Positions 22,251 to 29,385 of a stretch of DNA of 32,130 bases are shown here, in pieces. The stretch covers positions 1 to 32,130 of the forward strand of contig NZ_JAQMUB010000102.1 in assembly GCF_028330965.1 (NCBI RefSeq), in the 5' to 3' direction. Within the stretch, counting starts at the first letter, position 1, and every line of letters starts with the position of its first letter. The DNA comes from Oscillatoria sp. CS-180. GTDB lineage: Bacteria; Cyanobacteriota; Cyanobacteriia; Phormidesmidales; Phormidesmidaceae. Under the pieces are notes generated by a model. It ran no database searches, had not been told where the DNA came from, and was given only the letters and a program-made list of their open reading frames with translations. Both the position numbers and the translations under genes were made by a program.

Positions 22251-22802
22251 GTGAACCCTCAACTTGTCGCTTTGATTGCTGCATCGATAGGAGCCTTAAC
22301 AACCCTCATTGGTTCACTCTTATCGCACTGGTTAACCATGCAACGTGAGCAGAAGCAATGGGAAAGACATCAGCAGGCAACCATATCAAAACAAAAGCAC
22401 TTACAGAAAGAAGAAACATATGAGAGAGCCATTCGATACTTGCTCAAAGCTAGAAACAAGCGCTCTATGCTGACCGCCGAGGGAGACGTGGTTCTAGAAG
22501 CCCAATACTTTAAAGAATGGGTTGATGACCTTATCGAGGGTCAGCTAGCTCTGACCCAACTGGCTATTATTGTGTCTATAGAACACCAGCCTGCTCTAAG
22601 TGAAGCTTTGAGCCAGCTCAGAAAAACGACAGACAGGCTTTTAAATATCCCAGTTATGCCTACGAAGCTAGGCTATGAGGACGTGACTCTCATTCGGCAT
22701 GGAGGAGCAGAAAATATCCTGCTATCTCTTGATGAGATTTACAACTTGGTTATTGGAGTCGCGAATCAAGATCTCAATCGACGGAAAGATATCTGCTACT
22801 GA
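22251..22802 (+). CDS. Hypothetical membrane-anchored helical protein
   Basis: 183 residues from a GTG at 22251. An N-terminal hydrophobic helix (LVALIAASIGALTTLIGSLL, about 5-24) anchors a basic coiled coil (EQKQWERHQQATISKQKHLQ) and a helical C-terminal part. This shape is typical of small inner-membrane proteins of unknown role. It precedes two more membrane genes on the same strand. No ribosome site is obvious. The family is not recognised. Confidence 0.6.
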   Translation: MNPQLVALIAASIGALTTLIGSLLSHWLTMQREQKQWERHQQATISKQKHLQKEETYERAIRYLLKARNKRSMLTAEGDVVLEAQYFKEWVDDLIEGQLALTQLAIIVSIEHQPALSEALSQLRKTTDRLLNIPVMPTKLGYEDVTLIRHGGAENILLSLDEIYNLVIGVANQDLNRRKDICY

Positions 22803-22859
22803 AGTTTCAGAAGAGTCAAGGCATAAATACTCGGACCCCTGTCTCAGCGTAAGATAGCT

Positions 22860-23372
22860 ATGCCGCCGAACAGTCAACATAGAAGGCTTAGAATGGCTTC
22901 ACGCTTCCTCCCCATAGTTGATTACGGCTTGAGGCTGTCCTTCTTCCTTGGCAGACTTGGATTTGCCGTTTTTTTACTTGTGCAAGGCGCTGAGTTAGTT
23001 CGCGATGAAAATCCCGGAGCAGGTTACACAGCAATTGGGGTTTCAGTTGCACTAGCTACATCTAGACTGGAGTTACTTCCTCGTAAACGCTCCTCCGCCA
23101 ACGAGCATGGCGATTATCAGCACCTCCAACTGGAGTACTCAACACTTGAGCAACAATATCAAGAACTAAAAAAGAACCATCAAATACTCACAGAGAACCA
23201 TCAAGCAACCGTTTATCAGCTCAAATCACTAGAAAACCAAGTGCGCTACGAAAGCTCAGCACATGCAGCCGAATTGAAGATCTTGAAACTAGAAACGGCA
23301 CTCCAGAACCAGAATTTATTACCTCCTTCCAATCCGTCCAATGAACCAACAGATAGAGGTAAAAATGGCTGA
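22860..23372 (+). CDS. Hypothetical membrane protein with coiled coil
   Basis: 170 residues. Two hydrophobic segments (about 24-42 and 54-68) sit in a basic N-terminal part, then a long coiled coil (about 85-150; LEYSTLEQQYQELKKNHQIL) and a polar tail. The gene ends inside the start of the 23365 gene (8-base overlap), so the two are translated together. The coiled coil suggests oligomerisation or a partner protein. The family is not recognised. Confidence 0.6.
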   Translation: MPPNSQHRRLRMASRFLPIVDYGLRLSFFLGRLGFAVFLLVQGAELVRDENPGAGYTAIGVSVALATSRLELLPRKRSSANEHGDYQHLQLEYSTLEQQYQELKKNHQILTENHQATVYQLKSLENQVRYESSAHAAELKILKLETALQNQNLLPPSNPSNEPTDRGKNG

Positions 23373-23571
23373 TCAAACATCTCCTATAAGAAAAGCATCA
23401 TTTATGGCTGGCGTAATCCAAGCCGCCGTCACACTCACGCTGGTGGGAGCTCTGAGTGCGGAGCCATTGGTGCAGCTCAGCCGCGAATCTAGGGATATTG
23501 GAGCATTCTTAGCTGGAATGTTTGGATTTGCCTCCATTGAGGCATTTCGCAAAAGCTTTGAGGACGAGTAA
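23365..23571 (+). CDS. Small membrane protein (holin-like size)
   Basis: 68 residues from the ATG at 23365, which has GAGG five bases upstream; the frame is open to 23341 but without a ribosome site. Two hydrophobic segments (about 14-33 and 45-60) with a Lys/Asp/Glu-rich end (EAFRKSFEDE). Size and topology resemble holins, but this is not enough to assign one. It overlaps the preceding gene by 8 bases. Confidence 0.55.
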   Translation: MADQTSPIRKASFMAGVIQAAVTLTLVGALSAEPLVQLSRESRDIGAFLAGMFGFASIEAFRKSFEDE

Positions 23572-23592
23572 TCCACATATCTGTTGACTGTT

Positions 23593-24444
23593 CTATTGCC
23601 CAAAGCGCTTCCTCGCCCCTCTCACACTGCCCAGCTGCTTCAACGTCATCCCCGTAATCAAAGCCGTGCCCCCAAAGATGTAGAGGCTCTTGTTCTTCGT
23701 CCCCATGCCCACAAAGCGCACCACACCAAACGCCATCAAACAAGCCACCAGAATCGGCATGATGACGATGTACTGAGTATGTTCAGGCCGTTGATGCTTC
23801 AGCCCTAACCGCCGTTGACGCACAACCTTGCGGGCCAGCATCGGATTGCGTCCCGCTAACGGTTGCAGCTCTGCCAGCTCTGAGCGCGACAACTGCAACC
23901 CTCGCCGCTTCGCCTCATCCGCCATCACTTCGCGGATCGCCTGATCGGTGGGCAGCTCTAGCTCAATCTCCAGCAGGTCTAGAAAGATGTCGCGTCCTGG
24001 GTTCACCGGCGAGAACAACACCATCCGACAGCCCGCCGCGATCGCGTCCTCCAACCAATAGCGAATAGAGCTGCTGAGCCGTTTGGCTTCCGGCAAAATC
24101 AGCAGCGTGTCGGGGCCGATGTTCATCAACAGCTCATCCTTGATGGCATCCATCGACATAGGCTTCTCGCCGGTGACGTTTCCCTCTCGGTCGTACTTGT
24201 CCTCGGTAGTGGGGATGTCCAGCGCCTCCGCCATCTTCTGAAAGAACAGCTTGCCGCTGCCCTTGTACTTTGCGATCGCTACATTCAGCCGCCCTTCAAA
24301 CTGCCGATACAGCAATTTGGGGAAGTCAGCATTGTTACCCGCTTCCCCCAACACCAACACATTGCAGCCCTGCCGAACCGCCTCACACACCTGCTGAAAC
24401 TCCGGCGTCTCTATGCCGCTACCGCTGTCCGTTGTTGTCGCCAC
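23593..24444 (-). CDS. Membrane NTPase-like protein with degenerate P-loop
   Basis: 283 residues. The N-terminal part has the order of an AAA+/STAND-type NTPase: CNVLVLGEAGNNADFPKLL (about 27-45), where GEAGNNAD stands in place of GxxGxGKT; a Walker B-like DTLLILPEA (about 112-120); and RMVLFSPVNPG at a sensor-like position. A helical part (LQLSRSELAELQPLAGRNPM) resembles the lid of the fold. Two transmembrane helices near residues 228-250 and 255-272 anchor the C-terminus. The lost Lys-Thr predicts no classic ATP hydrolysis. The gene overlaps the upstream MerR-like gene by 34 bases, so they act together. Confidence 0.6.
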   Translation of the reverse strand: MATTTDSGSGIETPEFQQVCEAVRQGCNVLVLGEAGNNADFPKLLYRQFEGRLNVAIAKYKGSGKLFFQKMAEALDIPTTEDKYDREGNVTGEKPMSMDAIKDELLMNIGPDTLLILPEAKRLSSSIRYWLEDAIAAGCRMVLFSPVNPGRDIFLDLLEIELELPTDQAIREVMADEAKRRGLQLSRSELAELQPLAGRNPMLARKVVRQRRLGLKHQRPEHTQYIVIMPILVACLMAFGVVRFVGMGTKNKSLYIFGGTALITGMTLKQLGSVRGARKRFGQ

Positions 24445-24959
24445 TGGCTGAGGAGTGCGGTCGCCACCTGCCGGGGCTGGGCCTTTGGGTCAGCAGCAGC
24501 CCTCACACTCTGCACCTTGGCCTGTACCGCTGGCGGGAGGTCGTCATAGCTCAGCTGCTCTGCGATCGCGTTTACCACCTGTTCCCGCATCGTCATCCGC
24601 GACCCGGCCAGCTCAGCCGCCTCTGAAATGATGGCCTGAATATCGAACTGCTCTGCTTGGTGGGTCTCAGCCTGTACTGGCTCCTGCTCTGGCTGCGCCA
24701 TATCACCATTGACCACCGTCGCCAGCTCACCCGGCATCTGGAAGCCATCTCGTTTCCCGATTTCTGTCACATGCTGTCGCAGCGCCGCTAATAGCTGAAA
24801 CTGCGCTTCATCCAGATAACTCTTACCATCAGAATCTCGGTTTGCCTTAATACCAAGAAACTTTAGATCATCGTAGTAAGCATCCTTTTTAAGCCCTAAT
24901 TGCTCCATCGCCTGCTCGGGCCGAATCTGGGGGACCACAACCGAATTCTGGTTAGTCAT
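24411..24959 (-). CDS. MerR-like HTH protein with helical tail
   Basis: 182 residues from the ATG at 24959. Residues about 14-65 (EQAMEQLGLKKDAYYDDLKF, then LGIKANRDSDGKSYLDEAQF and LLAALRQHV) follow the MerR winged HTH order. The middle is acidic and Gln-rich, probably disordered (about 80-105), and the end is helical (about 105-182). It overlaps the start of the membrane NTPase-like gene by 34 bases, which suggests a DNA-binding adaptor delivering DNA or a signal to the membrane partner. The role is unknown. Confidence 0.65.
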   Translation of the reverse strand: MTNQNSVVVPQIRPEQAMEQLGLKKDAYYDDLKFLGIKANRDSDGKSYLDEAQFQLLAALRQHVTEIGKRDGFQMPGELATVVNGDMAQPEQEPVQAETHQAEQFDIQAIISEAAELAGSRMTMREQVVNAIAEQLSYDDLPPAVQAKVQSVRAAADPKAQPRQVATALLSQWRQQRTAVAA

Positions 24960-25180
24960 AGCACTCACACGAATTTTATGCACTGCACATAATATGGGGG
25001 GTTGAACAAAAAAATCTGCTCCGCGACGCCCCCGAATTCGGGTTGAAGCTTCTATGAAGGCCGAAACGCAATTCGGCTTTTAGAGGGGTAGTTTTCTGAA
25101 ATTGAGGCAATAGAAACTAGAGACTGATCATCAGGCAGCGTAGGTGGTTTTCTAATGATTGGGTCTGCACTAGAAATACG
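24960..25180. other. Intergenic region with hairpins
   Basis: It contains the minus-strand promoter region of the MerR-like gene (TATTAT near 24992 on that strand), the palindrome CCCGAATTCGGG (25031-25042), and the hairpin at 25060-25081. No coding frame has support. Confidence 0.4.
25060..25081 (+). terminator. Hairpin with T-run, plus strand
   Basis: GCCGAA, six-base loop, TTCGGC, then TTTT. It looks like a short intrinsic terminator for rightward transcription, but no rightward gene ends here. It may end a small RNA whose body includes the adjacent CCCGAATTCGGG palindrome. Confidence 0.45.
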
Positions 25181-25381
25181 CTACGGACTCGCTTCAATAG
25201 CGTTAGTAGGAGAGTCGGGATGTGGCGCGAATTGAGTGTGCACCACAAAACTAGAGCCCAGTAGAACAGCGGCGATTACTGGAATGAGCTTGATGAGTGT
25301 TGACTCAGACAGCCGAACTTTGATTTCGATACCGTTAGACTCTGGTGGCGGAGGCAGAGCCTGCTGCTTGGATGAAGACAT
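25181..25381 (-). CDS. Small single-pass membrane protein
   Basis: 66 residues with AGGA nine bases before the ATG. A Pro-rich start (QQALPPPPES), a strand-like IEIKVRLSES, one transmembrane helix (LIKLIPVIAAVLLGSSFVV, about 30-48), and a short polar tail. It is the third gene of the leftward PadR unit, 29 bp after the membrane protein at 25411. A regulatory or assembly role beside that protein is likely but unproven. Confidence 0.6.
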   Translation of the reverse strand: MSSSKQQALPPPPESNGIEIKVRLSESTLIKLIPVIAAVLLGSSFVVHTQFAPHPDSPTNAIEASP

Positions 25382-25410
25382 AGGGCAGTTCCTGGTTGAG
25401 GGAGTTGAAT

Positions 25411-26298
25411 CTAATCGTCGATTTCGCGATCGCCACGAGGAAGGGTCAGATTCTCAAGCTGAACCTGAATGTAGAAGACCCACAGAAGCGTTAGAAATTC
25501 CTCAAGGAGCCGGAGGCGAATCTGCCAGGGAGAGGCTTTGCTCTTCTCCATACGCCGCTGCAAGACTCCTAGCTCAGCAGCACACTCTTCTGGCAAAAAG
25601 GCAATGAGGTGGGCTTTAGAGGGCACAGCATAACCCCGCGATCTAATCGTTAGAACCAGTAAGGCAAGCAATACAAACACCGACAACCCTAGTAAGACAC
25701 TGGCCTGGAGAAAAGCACGAGCACGGCTAGATTCACTCCCATGGAGGCGCTCTAAGTCTCTTCCCTGTTGGAGTTGCAACCCATGAACGTGTGCTAATTC
25801 GATGTCCACGACAATCACAAGTACACTCACCAGCTCCCGCTCCAGCGCCAGCTCCAGCACCAGCGCCCGCTCCAGCGCCAGCGCCCGCTCCAGCGCCAGC
25901 TCCCGCTCCCACGCCAGATCCAGCGCCAGATCCTGCTCCAGCGCCAGATCCTGCTCCAGCGCCAGATCCAGCGCCCGCTCCAGCGCCCGCTCCAGATCCA
26001 GCACCAGATCCTGCTCCAGCGCCCGCTCCAAACTCGCAGTCACGCTCAATTGCTTTCGGTCAGCTATCAGTTGAATTTCAGATCTTGCAGAAGCTTGCTG
26101 CTGACTTGAACTATTTGCATCAGTCAGCACCTCTACTTGCTGAGCCAGATCCAAAGCCCATTCGGGTTGCTGGGGGCGATGTCTTAACACCGCCTGTAGT
26201 TGCAGCACAGAAAGACCTAGAAAGGCTACGGCTCCAACACTCATCAGCACACGATCGCGCCACAGTCTCCGAATTTTTCGCTTCAGCGCCTTATCCAT
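25411..26298 (-). CDS. Two-helix membrane protein with a dipeptide-repeat array, PadR partner
   Basis: 295 residues. It begins one base after the PadR stop codon. A basic N-terminus (KRKIRRLWRDR) and a transmembrane helix (about 18-37) are followed by an array of ER/AL/DL/EQ/EL dipeptides (about 88-165; for example LEQDLALEQDLALDLA), a second transmembrane helix (about 197-217), and a C-terminal cytoplasmic domain with EECAAELGVLQRRMEKSKAS and an aromatic end. The array is encoded by hexanucleotide repeats; the plus strand in the same place reads Ala-Pro/Asp-Pro, but the PadR coupling and the transmembrane helices support this strand. A sensor or partner of the PadR regulator is inferred. Confidence 0.65.
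   Translation of the reverse strand: MDKALKRKIRRLWRDRVLMSVGAVAFLGLSVLQLQAVLRHRPQQPEWALDLAQQVEVLTDANSSSQQQASARSEIQLIADRKQLSVTASLERALEQDLVLDLERALERALDLALEQDLALEQDLALDLAWERELALERALALERALVLELALERELVSVLVIVVDIELAHVHGLQLQQGRDLERLHGSESSRARAFLQASVLLGLSVFVLLALLVLTIRSRGYAVPSKAHLIAFLPEECAAELGVLQRRMEKSKASPWQIRLRLLEEFLTLLWVFYIQVQLENLTLPRGDREIDD
25830..26030. repeat. Hexanucleotide array of about 200 bp
   Basis: On the plus strand six-base units CCAGCG, CCAGAT, CCTGCT, CCCGCT and CCAGCT follow each other with a strict period of six. On the coding (minus) strand they encode dipeptides ending mostly in Leu. Period-six arrays expand by slippage without breaking the frame. A different array of the same period lies in the 28248 gene. 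Confidence 0.85.
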
Positions 26299-26299
26299 G

Positions 26300-26674
26300 T
26301 CACGCCCCTCCCCACATCGCCTGAGCGGTCGTTGCCCGTTGCGCTAGCGCAGCTCGGTATTCTTGGACAGCCCGTAGCGATCGCGCTCCTAAGCCCGTCA
26401 CCTTGTAATACTTCCGTCGTGCCCCGCCCGACTCATCGACTTCATCTCCCCAGCGCCAGACAACTAGCCCCTTCTTCTCTAAGCGATTCAGCGCTGGGTA
26501 GAGGCTACCGAATTTCAGCTCATTGACAGGCCGGTCTAGGTTGAGCTGGTCTAGGATTTCTAAGCCATATAGCTCTCGGCTCAGCAGCACTGTGAGAATG
26601 TCCTCGTCGATCGCGGATATCTTCACAGGTTTAGAGGATTTGTCCTGAGAGTCTTTCTTGCGTTTGGGAGGCAT
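26300..26674 (-). CDS. PadR-family transcriptional regulator
   Basis: 124 residues with a strong AGGAGGT seven bases before the ATG. After a Lys/Ser-rich start, DILTVLLSRELYGLEILDQL (about 25-44) and KFGSLYPALNRLEKKGLVV (about 54-72) give the PadR winged helix; the wing holds RRKYYKVTGLGARSL. PadR proteins repress neighbouring genes and respond to small molecules or membrane stress. It sits one base before the membrane protein at 25411 and 28 bases (through that gene) from the small membrane gene, so it probably controls this three-gene unit. The upstream AT-rich stretch (26700-26760) would hold the promoter and operator. Confidence 0.9.
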   Translation of the reverse strand: MPPKRKKDSQDKSSKPVKISAIDEDILTVLLSRELYGLEILDQLNLDRPVNELKFGSLYPALNRLEKKGLVVWRWGDEVDESGGARRKYYKVTGLGARSLRAVQEYRAALAQRATTAQAMWGGA

Positions 26675-26915
26675 AGAGCCACCTCCTATCGATGACGATA
26701 AAAGTTGACTCTTCTATACTATTTGAAAAATATATAATTGTCACTACTTTTCTAGAATTGGGTCGTAGCGTTGTTTGCTGCGATATCACTGTGAATCCCT
26801 CAACCGTTGCCCCATCAGCACTTTGCAACAGGGCGCTGTTGATGTTTTGGGGCTAGCTGCAACAAGGGCGAGTGGGATATCACATCGGTATGCCCTGTGA
26901 ACGAGGACCCGACCG
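26675..26915. other. Intergenic control region of the PadR unit
   Basis: AT-rich segment 26700-26760 with a TATAGA-type -10 candidate and GTGACA upstream on the minus strand, in front of PadR. The spacing between these two is longer than normal, so the promoter call is weak. The right half is GC-rich without a gene. Confidence 0.4.
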
Positions 26916-27113
26916 ATGAGAACTACCGTGACCTTAACCCACAGCCACACTGCTCATCAGCGCCGCCTCCGGGAGATGGTGAAACGCTTGGTGATTGAGC
27001 TGGGCTATCTAGAGCATTGCCTAGAGCAGGGCTTACAGGAAGCCCATGTGCAAGCAGCGGCAACTGGAATTGATACTGCGATCGACCGGCTGAATGAGCA
27101 CTTATCGACCTAA
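26916..27113 (+). CDS. Small helical hypothetical protein
   Basis: 65 residues; GAGGA lies nine bases before the ATG. The protein is nearly all helix: a His/Arg-rich start (HSHTAHQRRLREMVKRLVIE), then LGYLEHCLEQGLQEAHVQAA and IDTAIDRLNEHLS. The two helices could form a dimeric bundle. A terminator follows at 27149, so it is a single-gene unit. Not recognised. Confidence 0.55.
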   Translation: MRTTVTLTHSHTAHQRRLREMVKRLVIELGYLEHCLEQGLQEAHVQAAATGIDTAIDRLNEHLST

Positions 27114-27148
27114 CCGCTAAAATCACTGGCGATATCTTCCAACAGAAC

Positions 27149-27177
27149 CCCCTCGCCCCGTGGTGAGGGGATTTTTT
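27149..27177 (+). terminator. Intrinsic terminator after the 26916 gene
   Basis: CCCCTC and GAGGGG form a perfect six-base stem around a ten-base loop, followed by A and six T. It lies 35 bp after the stop codon. Confidence 0.8.
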
Positions 27178-27230
27178 AGACGGGCATCCTATCAGCGTGT
27201 CATTGATATACATCTGAAAATTACTTCCAG

Positions 27231-27265
27231 CCCCTTCTTTGCCACGACAGAGCGAGGGGTTTTTT
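27231..27265 (+). terminator. Second terminator in tandem
   Basis: CCCCT (27231-27235) pairs with AGGGG (27255-27259), followed by six T. Coming after the terminator at 27149, it would stop read-through before the exported repeat gene. The stem is short, so it is weaker. Confidence 0.5.
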
Positions 27266-27437
27266 GGTCGTTGAGATCGCCCTCCCACTCATCCTCTCAG
27301 GCTCTTGTGTGGCAGCGCTCAGACTTCTCAGGAAGCGATTAAGGCAGGCTTATTTTGCAGTCAGGAACGCCTCAGGGAGGGCCTGCACTATAGAACTCAA
27401 GATGATTGAAACAACACATCAACCCAGGAGTTCAACC

Positions 27438-27944
27438 ATGAAACGCATTGCATTAGCCCTCACTGCTCTGACCGCTGTTACCATCGCTGTTGCCCCCGCT
27501 AGCCACGCTGCCATTGACTTCGACGAGCTACGCCGCGAGAACCTGGAAAAAGACGCCGTCAACTTTGACGAGCTGCGCCGCGAGAATCTTGACAAGGATG
27601 CAGTCGAAACCATTCAGGTGAAAGCGATCGACTTCGATGAATTACGCCGTGAGAATTTAGATAAGGATGCCGTAGACTTCGACGAATTGCGTCGTGAAAA
27701 CCTCGACAAAGACGCGGTCTACCAGGTCGCTGCCGTTGATTTTGACGAGCTACGCCGTGAGAATTTAGACAAAGACGCTGTGGACTTCGATGAGCTGCGT
27801 CGCGAGAACCTTGACAAAGATGCGGTTTATGAGGTGGTGGCCGCGATCGACTTTGATGAACTGCGCCGGGAAAACCTGGAGAAGGATGCCGTTGATTTTG
27901 ATGAGCTGCGTCGTGAGAACTTGGAGAAAGACGCGATTGCATAG
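27438..27944 (+). CDS. Exported protein with eight copies of a 15-residue repeat
   Basis: 168 residues from the ATG at 27438, with AGGAG eight bases upstream. MKRIALALTALTAVTIAVA and ASHA are a classic signal peptide, with cleavage expected near residue 24. The whole mature protein is eight copies of [DN]FDELRRENL[ED]KDA in four tandem pairs, separated by short linkers (ETIQVKAI, YQVAAV and YEVVAAI). Each copy would be a charged helix. The DKDAVDFDE part loosely resembles a calcium-binding or dockerin loop but misses canonical positions. The eight repeats are almost identical in protein yet use different codons. A terminator follows at 28015. I do not recognise an assigned function; a surface or periplasmic role is inferred. 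Confidence 0.8.
   Translation: MKRIALALTALTAVTIAVAPASHAAIDFDELRRENLEKDAVNFDELRRENLDKDAVETIQVKAIDFDELRRENLDKDAVDFDELRRENLDKDAVYQVAAVDFDELRRENLDKDAVDFDELRRENLDKDAVYEVVAAIDFDELRRENLEKDAVDFDELRRENLEKDAIA
27513..27941 (+). repeat. Eight-fold protein repeat with diverged codons
   Basis: The core FDELRREN is the same in all eight units, but the DNA is not: Glu, Leu, Arg and Asn codons vary from unit to unit (for example GAGCTACGCCGCGAG, GAATTACGCCGTGAG, GAACTGCGCCGGGAA). This is protein-level conservation rather than recent DNA duplication. Confidence 0.85.
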
Positions 27945-28014
27945 CTAAGAGTCAGAATGCAGTACTCTCCTCACTCTTGAGCCAACGAAACGCCAACGAC
28001 TCACACCCTCTTTT

Positions 28015-28045
28015 GCCTCCTTGCACTTACCAAGGGGGCTTTATT
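28015..28045 (+). terminator. Terminator of the exported repeat gene
   Basis: GCCTCCTTG pairs with CAAGGGGGC with one G-U pair around a seven-base loop, followed by TTTATT. It lies about 70 bp after the stop codon. Confidence 0.65.
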
Positions 28046-28247
28046 CAAGCTTGGTGCCCGAACTCCAACGAGCATCAATCATCTTCAGGGCACTAGGGGC
28101 CTCAGCTCGTCATGGGTTGGGGCCTTTCTCATGCAAAACTTTGGTCGGTCGGCACATTTCCTGAGTCGGCAAAGAGTGTAAATAGGATCAAGGCTGTAAT
28201 TCTCCTACTTACACATATAAAATCTCAGTGTCGTAGAACATGTAGAC

Positions 28248-29378
28248 GTGCAGAAACTCTTGCCTTCAACGCCTCCACAAACATTATCCTTTCAGGATCG
28301 CTTGTATATCATTCAGACTATGAATGGCTTACCATCAGCTCAGTTTGAGGAATTGTGTTTTGCTCTCAATCCCCCCAAAGGAATTCTCCCCTCCAACACT
28401 GCACCTCAGGGTGAAAGAACTAAAGCCTTATTAGATTGGGCAGAAGGTCCCACTGGGCCAGGGCTAGTATCCATTGACCAAGGATTAGAGATATTTGTCC
28501 CCAAAATTACTCAGCCTGAACAATCCCCAATCCCTAAAGCCTTTGCTGTCAGCGGCAAAATGGGTGATCTTTCTCCAGCGGAACTAGCAGCGATCGTTCA
28601 GCTCCTGAGACAAAAAACAGGTGATGGCTCCATTGAGCTTGCTTTCTTCACAGAGGGCAGTATCAAGCTAGTTCTAAACGGTACGCCTGAAGGATTAGAT
28701 AAGCTGCAAGAGCTGTTCGATTCAGCCGAACTGACTGAAGTTTTAGATAATCGACCGGTTGAGTATGTTCGTTCGATTGAGAGCAGTTCAACCGAAGCCA
28801 GAAAAGCTCGCTTACTTCAAGTTCTCAGAGTCTATGCAGAAAAAAGAAAACTAGATATAGTCCGAGCCCGAGAACTGGCCCGAGAACTAGCGCGAGACCT
28901 AAACCTAGACCTCGTCCAAGCTCAGACTCCGAACCGAGCCCGAGACCTAAACCTAGACCTAGCCCGAACTCTAGCGCTAGCGCTAGTACTAGCCCTAGCC
29001 CGGAACCTAGCCCTAGCCCGAACTCTAGCGCGAGACCTAAACCTAGCCCTCGTCCGATATCGAGAGCTAAACCGAGACTTAGACCTAGACCTAGCCATGA
29101 ACCTGGTTCACGCCCGTTACTTAGCCCTTGCCCGAGTCCTAAGCCTATTCGTAGATATTGATTTCGGCTATGCCGACTTGAGTGGCGCAAATCTCCGTAG
29201 ACTTGACCTCAGAGGAGTCATTCTTGAAGGGGCAGACCTCAGCGATGCTGACGTAACTGGAACCCTGTTTGGCGATAACCCAGGACTCACAGAAGCGAGC
29301 AAACGTGACTTACAGCAGCGTGGGGCCATCTTCCAAGAGCCTCCCAGTTCTGATGTGCCAAGCTTAGTACTGCGGTAA
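28248..29378 (+). CDS. Conflict-system-like adaptor: EAD-like domain, dipeptide array, pentapeptide repeats
   Basis: 376 residues from a GTG at 28248 (in-frame TAA 30 bases upstream; ATG 28320 is an alternative). Residues about 25-85 (MNGLPSAQFEELCFALNPPK, then GERTKALLDWAEGPTGPGL) match the effector-associated-type domain seen at the N-terminus of many cyanobacterial NACHT and caspase-like proteins. A second module (about 105-180) has GSIELAFFTEGSIKLVLNG and EGLDKLQELFDSAELTEVL, also common in that setting. Then comes an array of RDL/NL/DL/AL dipeptides (about 205-300) and a short pentapeptide block (YADLSGANLRRLDLRG and EGADLSDADV). No catalytic domain is present, so it is likely a signalling or adaptor part. 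The exact family number of the N-terminal domain is not asserted. Confidence 0.65.
   Translation: MQKLLPSTPPQTLSFQDRLYIIQTMNGLPSAQFEELCFALNPPKGILPSNTAPQGERTKALLDWAEGPTGPGLVSIDQGLEIFVPKITQPEQSPIPKAFAVSGKMGDLSPAELAAIVQLLRQKTGDGSIELAFFTEGSIKLVLNGTPEGLDKLQELFDSAELTEVLDNRPVEYVRSIESSSTEARKARLLQVLRVYAEKRKLDIVRARELARELARDLNLDLVQAQTPNRARDLNLDLARTLALALVLALARNLALARTLARDLNLALVRYRELNRDLDLDLAMNLVHARYLALARVLSLFVDIDFGYADLSGANLRRLDLRGVILEGADLSDADVTGTLFGDNPGLTEASKRDLQQRGAIFQEPPSSDVPSLVLR
28864..29145 (+). repeat. Hexanucleotide array encoding [RDNA]-Leu dipeptides
   Basis: Six-base units such as CGAGAC, CTAAAC, CTAGAC, CTAGCC and CGAACT repeat with a period of six over about 280 bp. The encoded protein alternates charged or small residues with Leu. 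The base units differ from those in the 25830-26030 array, so the arrays arose independently or have diverged completely. Confidence 0.8.
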
Positions 29379-29385
29379 CAAAGAG

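Noticed and set aside
23365-23571. Holin
   Set aside because: Only size and two helices agree; no lysis gene or phage gene is nearby.
25830-26030. CRISPR-like array
   Set aside because: The repeat unit is six bases with no unique spacers; it is coding slippage DNA.
25791-26324. Rightward 177-codon frame with an Ala-Pro/Asp-Pro repeat
   Set aside because: It is the complement of the hexanucleotide array; the minus-strand frame is coupled to PadR, has two transmembrane helices and a continuing fold outside the array.
27513-27941. EF-hand or dockerin assignment for the repeats
   Set aside because: DKDAVDFDE gives acidic residues, but the glycine and the last acidic ligand of the canonical loop are missing.
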